Origin: Lentilactobacillus fungorum
GTDB lineage: Bacteria; Bacillota; Bacilli; Lactobacillales; Lactobacillaceae
DNA length: 64,000 nt
NCBI RefSeq assembly: GCF_016860605.1
Contig: NZ_BNJR01000016.1
Location: forward strand, 1 to 64,000
Direction: 5' to 3'
Each line of letters begins with the position of its first letter. Position 1 is the stretch's first letter. Positions 52,634 to 61,050 of the stretch are shown in pieces. The position numbers and the translations under genes were made by a program. The notes under the pieces were generated by a model that made no database searches, was not told the origin of the DNA, and worked only from the letters and a program-made list of their open reading frames with translations.

Positions 52634-53440
52634 GTGGTTAAAGTTATTGCAAGTGACATGGATGGCACCTTCTTAAATGATCAGGGGACCTTCGACAAGG
52701 TGGCCTTTCAACAACAATTAAATCAAATGACCCAAAAAAACATGCATTTTGTATGTGCCAGAAGTAATCAATATCAGCATTTGCTTGGGCTGTTTAAAGG
52801 AATTTCTGGGCCAATTTCTTATCTTTGTAATAACGGCGCTTTGGTGGTTGATGAGCGGGGCGTGATTGTCCAAGAAGAAGTGATTGACCATTTGGTATTG
52901 CGCAAAGCATTGGATTATTTGGAAAGCGATCCTCTTTTTGCCGGCGCAGAAATTATTTTGGCTGGGAGAAACGGGACTTATTGTAACTTGCCAGCTGACT
53001 CCAAGCGGTTTCAAGCTTCCCGGTATTTTTATGAGAATATGCAGGCGATGCCAGACTTGCGGCTCGTATTTGATTCGATTTATAAGATTGACATTACTTG
53101 GGAAGCCGGCGGGGTCACGAAGCGCCAAGATGAATTCAATCACCATTTCAGTGGCCGGCTGGCGGCTACGTCCAGCGGCATGAACGGCTTGGACGTCATG
53201 AACGACGGTGTCAATAAGACTAGTGGTCTTCAGCGATTATTAGACGATTGGCAGCTATCCTTTGATGACGTTGTGGCATTTGGTGATAACGGCAACGATT
53301 ACGAAATGCTTCAAGCGGCTGGCATTGGTTTTGCGATGAAAAATGCGGCGGCTGATTTACTCGCAAAGGTTGATACAGTAACGGATGCGACTAATAATGA
53401 ACAGGGCGTCCAAAAGCAGCTGGCCAAATATCTAAGCTAA
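52634..53440 (+). CDS. HAD-superfamily phosphatase (Cof type)
   Basis: A 268-residue HAD IIB (Cof-like) phosphatase. Motif I is ASDMDGTFLND, motif II is FVCARS-like (ARSNQ, unusual but in place), and motif IV is AFGDNGNDYEML near residue 215. Substrate is likely a sugar phosphate or a phosphorylated cofactor. Start GTG 52634 with AGGAGG seven bases upstream. It overlaps the convergent hydrolase by nine bases. Confidence 0.85.
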   Translation: MVKVIASDMDGTFLNDQGTFDKVAFQQQLNQMTQKNMHFVCARSNQYQHLLGLFKGISGPISYLCNNGALVVDERGVIVQEEVIDHLVLRKALDYLESDPLFAGAEIILAGRNGTYCNLPADSKRFQASRYFYENMQAMPDLRLVFDSIYKIDITWEAGGVTKRQDEFNHHFSGRLAATSSGMNGLDVMNDGVNKTSGLQRLLDDWQLSFDDVVAFGDNGNDYEMLQAAGIGFAMKNAAADLLAKVDTVTDATNNEQGVQKQLAKYLS

Positions 53441-54370
53441 AAATTGGTTTGTCCGTGGATATTGTTTAATTAACTGTGTCAATGAAAAGCTAAAGACCTG
53501 GTTGGAATCGTGATATCGAAAGAAATAGGTCTGATTGGTTGCATCCAGAATTGAGATATAGTGCGTATAGTTAAAACTGGGATGGTTGTTCATGGATGGT
53601 GTGTAAGGGATGGCCACAGCATTTAACGTGTTGAAGAGTCGATTTCTAGCCGCAAACTGATTAGGGGCATCGGCATTTCCCAATTTAATGATTGCCGCTT
53701 CTAGAAATCGCGACGTTGGCGTGTTGGTGGCTGCAGGAATTCGTTGGGTTAATACCAGTTGATTGGCTTTGCGACTCATCGCGGCCGATGTTGAATTAAC
53801 AGCTAAAGTTTGCGCGAATCGCTTAATATGGTCTGAATAAGTCGGCGAGTTTGTCAGGACACCAATCGAGTCACTAATGACTTCAAGGCCATTGATGGTT
53901 GGCTCAACAATGAGTGTTTGACCAGTTTTATCAGCGAGAATCCAGTGAAAAGCAAAGACTTCGTTGCCTGCTAACCAATTTTTACCAATTAAAGCAATGT
54001 GGTTTAGGTCAGACTTGAGCGCTTGAATTGAATCGTGTTCGCCGAGAACCCAAGGGAGAAAATCCTGAGGTGTTAGGTTGAGCTTGTCAGCTACTTGGTG
54101 ATCTTGATAGTGGGCCTTAATTGGAAACATCAATTCCGCGCAGATAAGGCCGGCAGTGTTTACGCCGTCGGCAACTAATAGTTCATGATCACCTTCGTGG
54201 CGGGCGCCGCCAATGTATGGATAGTTCAGCGGGCGCCTGCCAGCCAAAGCGGTCGGATAAGTTGTTGCGTTGACAATCGTTGGATGCCAGGCTGCTCGAA
54301 CCGGGAAGTCCATGGTGCGACCGAGCAACATATGATGGTTGGTTGTTTGCAAAGTTAAACTGGTACACAT
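53432..54370 (-). CDS. Choloylglycine hydrolase family protein (BSH/penicillin V acylase-like)
   Basis: A 312-residue N-terminal nucleophile hydrolase. The Met-Cys-Thr-Ser start exposes Cys2 as the catalytic residue after Met removal, so ATG 54370 rather than the longer ORF is correct. LLGRTMDFP supplies the family Arg/Asp; LVADGVNTAGL and EVISDSIGVLTNSPTY fit the family. Substrate could be bile salts or acyl-homoserine lactone/penicillin V; the family cannot be split reliably by eye. A cre-like site lies upstream. Confidence 0.85.
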   Translation of the reverse strand: MCTSLTLQTTNHHMLLGRTMDFPVRAAWHPTIVNATTYPTALAGRRPLNYPYIGGARHEGDHELLVADGVNTAGLICAELMFPIKAHYQDHQVADKLNLTPQDFLPWVLGEHDSIQALKSDLNHIALIGKNWLAGNEVFAFHWILADKTGQTLIVEPTINGLEVISDSIGVLTNSPTYSDHIKRFAQTLAVNSTSAAMSRKANQLVLTQRIPAATNTPTSRFLEAAIIKLGNADAPNQFAARNRLFNTLNAVAIPYTPSMNNHPSFNYTHYISILDATNQTYFFRYHDSNQVFSFSLTQLIKQYPRTNQFLA

Positions 54371-54450
54371 ATTGATCGCCTCTTTAGTTAAATTAAGCAC
54401 TAAAACGTATGTTTAAGTTGTTATAATTGACATTTGTTTATTATAATTTA

Positions 54451-54464
54451 TTTTACCGCTTACA
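54451..54464 (-). promoter_or_regulatory. cre-like site before the choloylglycine hydrolase gene
   Basis: Minus strand reads TGTAAGCGGTAAAA, differing from the cre consensus TGTAANCGNTNNCA mainly at the C near the end. It lies about 80 bases before the start codon in an AT-rich stretch with TATAAT-like sequence, so CcpA control is plausible. Confidence 0.4.
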
Positions 54465-54553
54465 TTTTAGACCGAAGCGCCTTTTTTCGCACTTGATTAA
54501 AAAATAGTGTAAACTGAGAATAATGAACGGTTTTTAAGCGCATTGCACTGCTT

Positions 54554-54672
54554 AGGACAGCTGCGCCAGGCAGAAATCTCCGTATAAGCACCTCGGGCAG
54601 AAATTCCAAGCCCGGGAATTCCTGCCCGAGGAGACTTATACTCCGCTTTCTAAGCGCCTGGCTCCGCTCACT
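54554..54672 (+). repeat. Palindromic element, forward, complete (1 of 3)
   Basis: GCCAGGC/GCCTGGC, GTATAAG/CTTATAC, CCTCGGGCAG/CTGCCCGAGG, AATTCC/GGAATT. The second helix has one mismatch (AGAAATC against GCTTTCT), as if one arm alone had changed. Spacer TTATT. Confidence 0.87.
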
Positions 54673-54677
54673 TTATT

Positions 54678-54796
54678 AGGACAGCTGCGCCAGGCAGAAA
54701 GCTACACGTAAGAACCTTGGCGAAAAATTCCAAGCCCGGGAATTTCCCGCCAAGGAGACTTACGCTCCGCTTTCTAAACGCCTGGCTCCGCTCACT
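54678..54796 (+). repeat. Palindromic element, forward, complete (2 of 3)
   Basis: GCCAGGC/GCCTGGC, AGAAAGC/GCTTTCT, CGTAAG/CTTACG, CCTTGGCG/CGCCAAGG. Spacer TTATTT. Confidence 0.87.
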
Positions 54797-54802
54797 TTAT
54801 TT

Positions 54803-54920
54803 AGGACAGCTACGCAAAGCAGAAGCTTGCACCTAAGGTATCTTGCCCAAAAATCCAAGCCCGGGATTTCCGGCCAAGATACCTTAGGTTCCAGCTTCTA
54901 ACCGCTTTGCTCCGCTCACT
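54803..54920 (+). repeat. Palindromic element, forward, complete (3 of 3)
   Basis: GCAAAGC/GCTTTGC, AGAAGCT/AGCTTCT, CCTAAGGTATCTTG/CAAGATACCTTAGG. The second-helix variant AGAAGCT/AGCTTCT occurs only here. Ends just before AAAAAGGGG of the next gene. Confidence 0.87.
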
Positions 54921-54941
54921 TTACTAAAAAGGGGAATGATT

Positions 54942-55583
54942 ATGAAATCCGCCTGGAACCTTATCGGTATGGGAATGTGGCTCTTATTGTTAATCTATCT
55001 TGTTTGGATGATTCACGATATGCGAGCTCGCCGACTTAAATTAATTGTGACAACTAAAAAGTCATTTACATGGCATAACTTCAGCATTTCATGCGCAGAA
55101 TTAATTGCCTTTTTATTGGTACTATGGGGGATGTCTTACGCGACATTTTTCCAAGATGTTGCCAAAATGAACAAGAGCCGCGTCACAACCAGTTATCAGT
55201 ATAAGCCGTTGATTATTCAGTATCAAAACGACCAGTCTGATTACGTCCGGGTTAAAAATGGCGTCGGGAGAAATCCTATCCAACACTATACATATTATGT
55301 TGAAGGCCGTAAGTATCAGGTTGATAGCCTAAGTGCCACTGTGGTTTACGGTAAAAGCAATCTAAACTTGCAAGCCGAGACTTACAAGTGGAACAAAGAG
55401 TGGCTCAATCATTTAGACGACCGTTATCAAAAAGCTTGGGTAGCGACAGTCACGACAACTTACAAGAAGAATTGGTTTAACGGCATTGGTCTTCATGCTG
55501 GCCGGCAAGCTAATCGGTTTAGTTTGATCCGGATTCCGGACAAAACGTTTATGGCAGTTGAACCGACTAAGGCTGATGATTAG
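54942..55583 (+). CDS. Membrane-anchored hypothetical protein (LVIS_2131-like)
   Basis: A 213-residue protein with two N-terminal membrane segments (about residues 5-25 and 47-68), then an extracytoplasmic-looking beta-rich domain (SYQYKPLIIQYQNDQSDYVR, HYTYYVEGRKYQVDSL). It recalls a family in lactobacilli that I associate with the name LVIS_2131; function unknown. Start ATG 54942, nine bases after AGGGG. Confidence 0.65.
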   Translation: MKSAWNLIGMGMWLLLLIYLVWMIHDMRARRLKLIVTTKKSFTWHNFSISCAELIAFLLVLWGMSYATFFQDVAKMNKSRVTTSYQYKPLIIQYQNDQSDYVRVKNGVGRNPIQHYTYYVEGRKYQVDSLSATVVYGKSNLNLQAETYKWNKEWLNHLDDRYQKAWVATVTTTYKKNWFNGIGLHAGRQANRFSLIRIPDKTFMAVEPTKADD

Positions 55584-55595
55584 TGGTATTTAAAG

Positions 55596-55653
55596 ATCAC
55601 AACAAACCGGCCTTCACTCGAATTCAATGGAGTGGAGGCCGGTTTGTTGTGAT
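55596..55653. terminator. Bidirectional terminator
   Basis: ATCACAACAAACCGGCC and GGCCGGTTTGTTGTGAT arms with further CACT/AGTG pairing, between convergent genes. Confidence 0.85.
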
Positions 55654-55669
55654 TTGATGTTAAACTGTA

Positions 55670-57550
55670 TTAATTCATTGCCACGTTATCGGCGGGCTTT
55701 AATCCTAAGATGGTTGCCGCAATTTTATCGGCAGTTTGGAGATTAATGTCATTGACGCCGGGGCGTGGGCTGGCATTTGTTGCGAACCGTAACCCTTCAA
55801 GTGGGACGCCCCAGATATAGAGGCTTTCTTGGCGCGCACCTTCCTGATTGACGAGTTGATCTGAATTAACTTGAACATCAACAGCTGCCAAACCAACGTC
55901 TTGGTTATCGACTCTCAAGGTTTTGATTCGGGCGAGGCCTTGATCAACTAAGCTCTCAAGCAATGGGTTAGCCGTTATATCCAAATCAGGCTTTGGCACG
56001 CGGGCCTCTAGCAAGGAAGCCGATTTGAAAACATCGGTATTACGTTTAGGCGCGGCGGTTACGTACCAACCATTTTGAGTTTTTAACTGCATCCCAGGCG
56101 CTAAGATGGTGACTACGCCGCTTCTGATGAGGGCGGATAGTTGCTCGCTTCGAAGAACTGGTGCGCCAACTGACAGGAAGCTAATGACCGAATTAAATTG
56201 ACCAAGAAATTCATTGACATAATCCGCATTAGAGAACCGGTTATCGGCAATTAACTTTCGAAAAACTGGGCGAAAATCCCGTAGTAATTCAAGCGCAGAA
56301 GATGTTGGCCCGGTTTTGGATCCGGCTTCAGCGTCCGGCATGATTCGGGCTAGCCAATTAACTAGTACGGTTTGGTAATCTTCAGTACGGATAATTTGGA
56401 CGTCTTTAAATGGATTGACAATGTAATCCCAGTCAAAGATATCTTCTTCTTGAAAGCCAAATGCGGCTAGCAAAGCAGGCCGATTATCGGATTTAACGAA
56501 GCGTTCTTGAAACTCACTAGCATTTTCATTAGGAAATTTTTGATTAATTAAAAGACGGTAATAAACCAATTCCAAATCTAATTGTAATAACCGCAAAAAT
56601 TCTGAAAACGGTAATTTACCATCAATGGAAGCTTTGTCCATGTTTTCATCGGTTAAAAAGACGGGTTGAGTTTGTTCGCCGTAGCCCTTTTCACTAATCG
56701 CCTTTGGATAATAAGGAATCCCCCGACGAGAGCCAGCGATGATTCGGGGTTCACGTCCGCTGGGCTGGTAGGATAAACTTCCGTCGCTATTCTTCATATA
56801 GCTGCCGCCACGGCCAAGCGTGAGTTCTGAGACATAATCATAAAAGCTTAGCCCCAGCCCCCTAATGATAATTGGTTCGCCAGCTGGCAGCTTGCTGAGG
56901 TCGGCATCGCCCGGATGAGTGGGGGAAATATAGGTCAGATTGTTATCTTGAGCATAGGTTGCTAATTGCTGTTCCTCATCATTAAGGTAATTGTCTTGTT
57001 GGCCGAGGCTCATCACGACGCTATCAAATTGATACCGTTGTTCGTCAGTTTTAACAAGTAACTGTTGGTTGGAATCATATTTAAGATCGATTACTTCCGA
57101 CTTCACCAGCTCAATGCTGGCTTGAACCGGGCACTGGCTTTGGAGTTCACCGTAAAACCAGTTAATGTAGGCGCCGTATAGAATCCGTGGTGCGTAGTCG
57201 TTGCCGGAAAGGTTGTCAGCCGCAGTCATAATTTCTTCTGGGTAGTTGTTATCCTTGAGATAGGTTTGCGCTTCGGCACTCGATGACCACTCAAATAAGG
57301 AAGGGCCGTCGAATACTTTGGCCGACATATTGACCGATGCATCGGTAAATAGCGTGATTTGGTCTGCCGGAGTGTTCATAATTAATCCTGACCACTGGTC
57401 TTTGCGCCAGACCCGGCCGCCAATGCCATAAGGATCAAACAAAGTGACGGTTAAATCGTTTGTCTGACTAGATTTGTACTTATACTGATTTAATAGCTGG
57501 GACGCTAAGATAACCCCCCGAGGGCCCGCCCCAATGATTCCAACGTTCAT
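55670..57550 (-). CDS. FAD/NAD(P)-binding protein
   Basis: A 626-residue protein with an N-terminal dinucleotide fold (NVGIIGAGPRGVILASQLL) and WSGLIMNTPADQITLFTD, typical of the FAD-NAD(P)-binding (NAD_binding_9) family found next to tailoring or oxidoreductase genes. A second nucleotide-like segment is PIIRGLGLSFYDYVSEL. Substrate unknown. Likely co-transcribed behind the VanX-like gene, 27 bases away. Confidence 0.75.
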   Translation of the reverse strand: MNVGIIGAGPRGVILASQLLNQYKYKSSQTNDLTVTLFDPYGIGGRVWRKDQWSGLIMNTPADQITLFTDASVNMSAKVFDGPSLFEWSSSAEAQTYLKDNNYPEEIMTAADNLSGNDYAPRILYGAYINWFYGELQSQCPVQASIELVKSEVIDLKYDSNQQLLVKTDEQRYQFDSVVMSLGQQDNYLNDEEQQLATYAQDNNLTYISPTHPGDADLSKLPAGEPIIIRGLGLSFYDYVSELTLGRGGSYMKNSDGSLSYQPSGREPRIIAGSRRGIPYYPKAISEKGYGEQTQPVFLTDENMDKASIDGKLPFSEFLRLLQLDLELVYYRLLINQKFPNENASEFQERFVKSDNRPALLAAFGFQEEDIFDWDYIVNPFKDVQIIRTEDYQTVLVNWLARIMPDAEAGSKTGPTSSALELLRDFRPVFRKLIADNRFSNADYVNEFLGQFNSVISFLSVGAPVLRSEQLSALIRSGVVTILAPGMQLKTQNGWYVTAAPKRNTDVFKSASLLEARVPKPDLDITANPLLESLVDQGLARIKTLRVDNQDVGLAAVDVQVNSDQLVNQEGARQESLYIWGVPLEGLRFATNASPRPGVNDINLQTADKIAATILGLKPADNVAMN

Positions 57551-57577
57551 AATTCATACTCCTAGTTTTCTATAGAA

Positions 57578-58141
57578 TTAGTAGTCTTTAGGATCCACTT
57601 GCAGCGGGCCGAATTCATCGGCGTCTGCGTCTCGGAAATCCCACCATTCATTTTCATAGCCATTAAAGCCGGCGTTTGTCATTGCGTCATTTAAAATATC
57701 GTAGTGCTTTTGGGCAGCCGGCGTCCACGAGTCGTATTGTTGCCGTTTTGCCAAACCGGTAAAATCATCAAACGGGGTTGGCATCTCAACATTTTCACCG
57801 GCTAGATCAGTCAGCGTTAAATCAAAGGTAATTCCCTTTTGGTGACTGAAGTTTGGATCAGGTTCGGCAACCCAGACTGGATCAGGGTAAACTTCAAATA
57901 ACTTCTTCTGTGCGTAAATCGGTCGATAAGCGTCCCAAATTCGCAAGCGGTATCCTTGTGGCTTAAGCGCCTTGCTTGCGGCGGCTAGCTTATGGACTGT
58001 GTCAATTCTGGCAATTGCTTGATCAAAGTCATAAATGACCTGATGAGTGAAATTATCAGTGGTTGCGTACTTTAAGTCAACAATAATGCTTGGATCAACG
58101 TCGTGAACATTGATGTATCCCTGGTCCTTTTTACTTGCCAT
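57578..58141 (-). CDS. D-alanyl-D-alanine dipeptidase (VanX-like, Aad)
   Basis: A 187-residue peptidase M15D-like protein. Motifs: VDLKYATTDNF at the N-terminus, RIWDAYRP (the catalytic Arg), SHQKGITFDLTL with the zinc His and Asp, and NEWWDFRD with the catalytic Glu. In VanX the last motif is EWWH, where His is the third zinc ligand; here Asp stands in its place. Cytosolic; in lactobacilli with D-lactate-ending peptidoglycan such an enzyme would remove stray D-Ala-D-Ala. ATG 58141 with GGAGG. Confidence 0.82.
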   Translation of the reverse strand: MASKKDQGYINVHDVDPSIIVDLKYATTDNFTHQVIYDFDQAIARIDTVHKLAAASKALKPQGYRLRIWDAYRPIYAQKKLFEVYPDPVWVAEPDPNFSHQKGITFDLTLTDLAGENVEMPTPFDDFTGLAKRQQYDSWTPAAQKHYDILNDAMTNAGFNGYENEWWDFRDADADEFGPLQVDPKDY

Positions 58142-58161
58142 AATGGCACCTCCTAAAAATC

Positions 58162-58280
58162 AGTGAGCGGAGCAAAGCGACTAGAAAGCGGAGTGTAAGG
58201 CTCCTCAGCCAGAAATCCCCGGGCTTGGGATTTTTGGCTGAGGTGCTTACACGGAGCTTTCTGCTTTGCGCAGCTGTCCT
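58162..58280 (-). repeat. Palindromic element, reverse, complete (1 of 2)
   Basis: GCAAAGC/GCTTTGC, AGAAAGC/GCTTTCT, GTGTAAG/CTTACAC, CCTCAGCCA/TGGCTGAGG, AATCCC/GGGATT. Ends 20 bases before the VanX-like start. Spacer AAAAA. Confidence 0.87.
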
Positions 58281-58285
58281 AAAAA

Positions 58286-58404
58286 AGTGAGCGGAGCAAA
58301 GCGGTTAGGGATCGGAGCGTAAGTCTCCTTTGCGGGAAATCCCCGGGCTTGGGATTTTTCGCAAAGGTGCTTACGTGCAGATCCCTGCTTTGCGCAGCTG
58401 TCCT
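58286..58404 (-). repeat. Palindromic element, reverse, complete (2 of 2)
   Basis: GCAAAGC/GCTTTGC, AGGGATC/GATCCCT, CGTAAG/CTTACG, CCTTTGCG/CGCAAAGG, AATCCC/GGGATT. Confidence 0.87.
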
Positions 58405-58449
58405 AAAAAAGTAAAGCGACAACAAGTTACTACCATAATAGGTTAATAT

Positions 58450-59094
58450 TTATTCATTATCAAATGTATCGCCCTTGTAAATACCAATGTCATCAACAAA
58501 GAGCTTGCCGGTGTATGCGTTGGCGCCAGCCTTGACCATTCCTTGCTTGGCGTAAGCGATAGTAGAAGTGGACGTGGCTTTGATTGCCGTTCCCATTACT
58601 TCGCCGGTATCGCCGTTTAGGCCAGATGGAATATCAATGGCGTGAATTTTAGCGGTTGCGGCATTGGCCTTGTCAATGACGGTCGCAAAATCGCCGCCAA
58701 CATTTCTGGAAAGACCGCTGCCGAATAAGGCATCTACCAAAGTCGTGTATTGATTGAAATCAGCATTCATGAAGACTTTGGGGATTTGGTAGTAATCACA
58801 GATCTTCTGCTGGTTGACGTGGTCTGGACTGGCATGATCTGGATTGCCAACTGTGAGAATTGACACGTTATAGTTATGGGTAGCCAGCAGGCGGGCCACC
58901 ACTAGGCCATCGCCGCCATTGTTACCGGTGCCGGCCAAAATTAAAACGCGACTTAAATCAAGATCGGCGTTATGAACCATATCTTCATAGATTTTAAGGC
59001 CAGCGCGTTCCATTAAGACCATGGATGGGATACCAATTTGATTGATCGTTTTATCATCTAATTGACGAGATTCTGCTACTGAAACTGTTTGCAT
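58450..59094 (-). CDS. nnrE: NAD(P)H-hydrate epimerase
   Basis: A 214-residue YjeF N-terminal domain protein that epimerises damaged NAD(P)H hydrates. Family motifs: SVAESRQLDDKTI at the start, LILAGTGNNGGDGLVVARLL, VDALFGSGLSR and AIDIPSGLNGDTGE. No C-terminal dehydratase domain is attached, so the partner is encoded elsewhere. Start ATG 59094, ten bases after AAGGAGG. Confidence 0.88.
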   Translation of the reverse strand: MQTVSVAESRQLDDKTINQIGIPSMVLMERAGLKIYEDMVHNADLDLSRVLILAGTGNNGGDGLVVARLLATHNYNVSILTVGNPDHASPDHVNQQKICDYYQIPKVFMNADFNQYTTLVDALFGSGLSRNVGGDFATVIDKANAATAKIHAIDIPSGLNGDTGEVMGTAIKATSTSTIAYAKQGMVKAGANAYTGKLFVDDIGIYKGDTFDNE

Positions 59095-59116
59095 GATGAC
59101 TATGCCTCCTTGTAAA

Positions 59117-59270
59117 ATGAGCGGATCCAAGCGGTTTAGAAGCATTAGGTGGACTAAATATTTCATAGCCATTGGATTGTAAGTTTAATGGGGAGAAAGC
59201 ACTCAGTTTGCAATGCTTTCTACCAGACTGATGCATAGCTTGCTGCTTGGATGAGTTGTTCTAAAAATAA
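59117..59270 (-). repeat. Degenerate palindromic element
   Basis: GAGCGGATCCAAGCGGTTTA at one end and GCTTGCTGCTTGG at the other keep the CCAAGC/GCTTGG outer arms; the centre is unrecognisable, lacking the CCCGGG core. Located where complete copies usually lie, in front of nnrE. The rest of the 59095-59567 gap shows no gene. Confidence 0.5.
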
Positions 59271-59567
59271 GAGCAGTGTAAGGTGATTAGAACTCGGTAC
59301 ATAAACGCTACCGGTTGAAATTTTCAGCCTTAGGACTTTACCAGTGACGGTATGCACAATAATCGGCCTTGCACAGTTATCTGATAAAGGTGTAACAATA
59401 TTATCCAACTATATGTTCATCTAAATGAGCGTGAATTGCAAGAAATAAACTGTTATCATAATTAATGGTAGACTAATGAGATGGGCGATGGAAAGCTTGA
59501 ATCGATTAGCCGCTGTAGCAAGTGGCTCATCAGATATTGTCAGTCGAAAATAAAATGAGGTGATCAA

Positions 59568-59897
59568 ATGTCGTTAGATTATCCAGAAAACATGCGTGAA
59601 TTTGAAGATAAGTTCGCAATTGAAAAAGCCCGTCACCCGGAAACAACCAGGGAAGGGCTGATGAAGCAAGTAATTGAGGATGCCTTTCAGGGATATTTGG
59701 ATGAAGCCGAAGAGGGTCACTACGATACTGGTAAATTAGTGGGCAACCAGATCCAAGTTATTGGCTTGAACAACCAGTTACTCAAAACAATCCAACCAAT
59801 CGGCGATTCTTTCCAAACAGATTTTGAAAAGGATGGCAGCAAGTTAATGTGGTACTTAGAAGATCAGGCTGACCGGGTCGCCAGGGAATTTTCATAA
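59568..59897 (+). CDS. Hypothetical protein (109 aa)
   Basis: Acidic soluble protein, not recognised. N-terminal part helical (EFEDKFAIEKARHPETTREG), centre beta-like (VGNQIQVIGLNNQLLKTIQP). ATG 59568 with GAGGTGA. Immediately upstream of the tRNA gene on the same strand. Confidence 0.55.
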   Translation: MSLDYPENMREFEDKFAIEKARHPETTREGLMKQVIEDAFQGYLDEAEEGHYDTGKLVGNQIQVIGLNNQLLKTIQPIGDSFQTDFEKDGSKLMWYLEDQADRVAREFS

Positions 59898-59948
59898 AGT
59901 TGATGGTTGTATTAATATGCAAAATCAACTATAATAAATGTTTGTAAG

Positions 59949-60020
59949 GCGTCCTTAGTGTAATGGATAGCACATGAGATTTCGGTCCTCATGATCCGAG
60001 TTCGACTCTCGGGGGACGCA
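59949..60020 (+). tRNA. tRNA-Arg (anticodon UCG)
   Basis: Full cloverleaf can be drawn: acceptor GCGTCCT/GGGACGC with discriminator A, D arm GTGT/GCAC, anticodon arm TGAGA-TTTCGGT-CCTCA with anticodon TCG, and T arm CCGAG-TTCGACT-CTCGG. CCA is not encoded. One A31-C39 mismatch closes the anticodon loop. Confidence 0.93.
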
Positions 60021-60235
60021 TTGGTGTAGAACGTTGATATGCCGGGTAGTCAGAGACTATCCGAAGCATTTAAAAAGTAAAGATTGATTGGTTCTTGTCT
60101 AAATTCATGACGAGAATCATGACGAGTTTATGAGAATACCTTTATTGGTCAGCAAAGCCGCTTGGACTTGCTGGCTTATTTTGAAGGACTTTATCTTTAG
60201 TCTGATTTCTTTCTTTGCATTTTTAGTGACATTTT

Positions 60236-60709
60236 CTATACGCCCGTCATGGCTTTTGCAAACTCACTAATCTTAGTTGAATCAAGAGTGTTTGTATATT
60301 CTGTCAGCTTAGCCACCTTTTTAATAGCGACTCTGGCAAAGAATCCACATTTGTTCGGGTCGTAAATTCCTCCGACACATGATTTCGTTTTCGCATGAGC
60401 TAAGAGATCTTTAGGGAAATTTTGTTCTAGATATTCTTCCTCGTTATCCGTTTGTAATCCACATAAATAGATTCCTAAAGGTTTTGTCATAAGTTCATTT
60501 TTATTAGCGTTGATGAAATCTTTTATACTGGCCTTTACCATCCCAGCCGTCACTGGACTACCAATAATAACTGCATCAAACATACTCACGTCTGGAATTT
60601 TCTCTGTCTTTATATTTATGACGTCTGTTTCATCCAAAAGAGAATCTAATTTCTCTGCAACTTCTTTTGTTGCACCATATTTTGTTGCATATAATATTAA
60701 GTATTTCAT
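60236..60709 (-). CDS. Flavodoxin-domain protein
   Basis: A 157-residue protein with flavodoxin fold: FMN phosphate loop region YATKYGATKEVAEKL, and VIIGSPVTAGMVKASI for the isoalloxazine-side loop. Resembles the HemG-like/flavodoxin group. Codon use is visibly more AT-rich than the genes before the tRNA. ATG 60709 with AAAGGA. Next to a small membrane protein on the same strand. Confidence 0.75.
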   Translation of the reverse strand: MKYLILYATKYGATKEVAEKLDSLLDETDVINIKTEKIPDVSMFDAVIIGSPVTAGMVKASIKDFINANKNELMTKPLGIYLCGLQTDNEEEYLEQNFPKDLLAHAKTKSCVGGIYDPNKCGFFARVAIKKVAKLTEYTNTLDSTKISEFAKAMTGV

Positions 60710-60725
60710 TATCCTGTCCTTTCTC

Positions 60726-60986
60726 TTACCAAGACATATCTACTTTCTTCTTTAGGTTTCTTAGTTTTTGGATGCCTTTACAACACAATGTCATAATTTC
60801 CATTAATCCAGAAGCGATTATTAAGCCGACTATAACTTGTATCACTCCTGAAGCTTTTAGTAATCCAATAAGAAATGATGCATCTGTTATCCCTAGAAGA
60901 TTTAGTATTGATGCCCCAGTATAGCAATAGCAGATACAAAGAGCATGATTTGACAATCCTAATATAATCATTTCTGATATTCTCAT
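60726..60986 (-). CDS. Small membrane protein (86 aa)
   Basis: Two to three hydrophobic segments (ASILNLLGITDASFLIGLLK, VIQVIVGLIIASGLMEIMTL) and a basic tail. Not recognised. AT-rich, 16 bases before the flavodoxin start, so probably in one operon with it. Confidence 0.5.
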   Translation of the reverse strand: MRISEMIILGLSNHALCICYCYTGASILNLLGITDASFLIGLLKASGVIQVIVGLIIASGLMEIMTLCCKGIQKLRNLKKKVDMSW

Positions 60987-61050
60987 GAATCTAGAAACCC
61001 CTAGTTTAACACTATATTATCATTGTTCTTTTCTCTTTCTATTTCAAACC

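Noticed and set aside
59949-60235. Prophage or integrative-element integrase next to tRNA-Arg
   Set aside because: The short frames between the tRNA and the flavodoxin gene show no integrase motif, and no second copy of the tRNA end was seen within the window.
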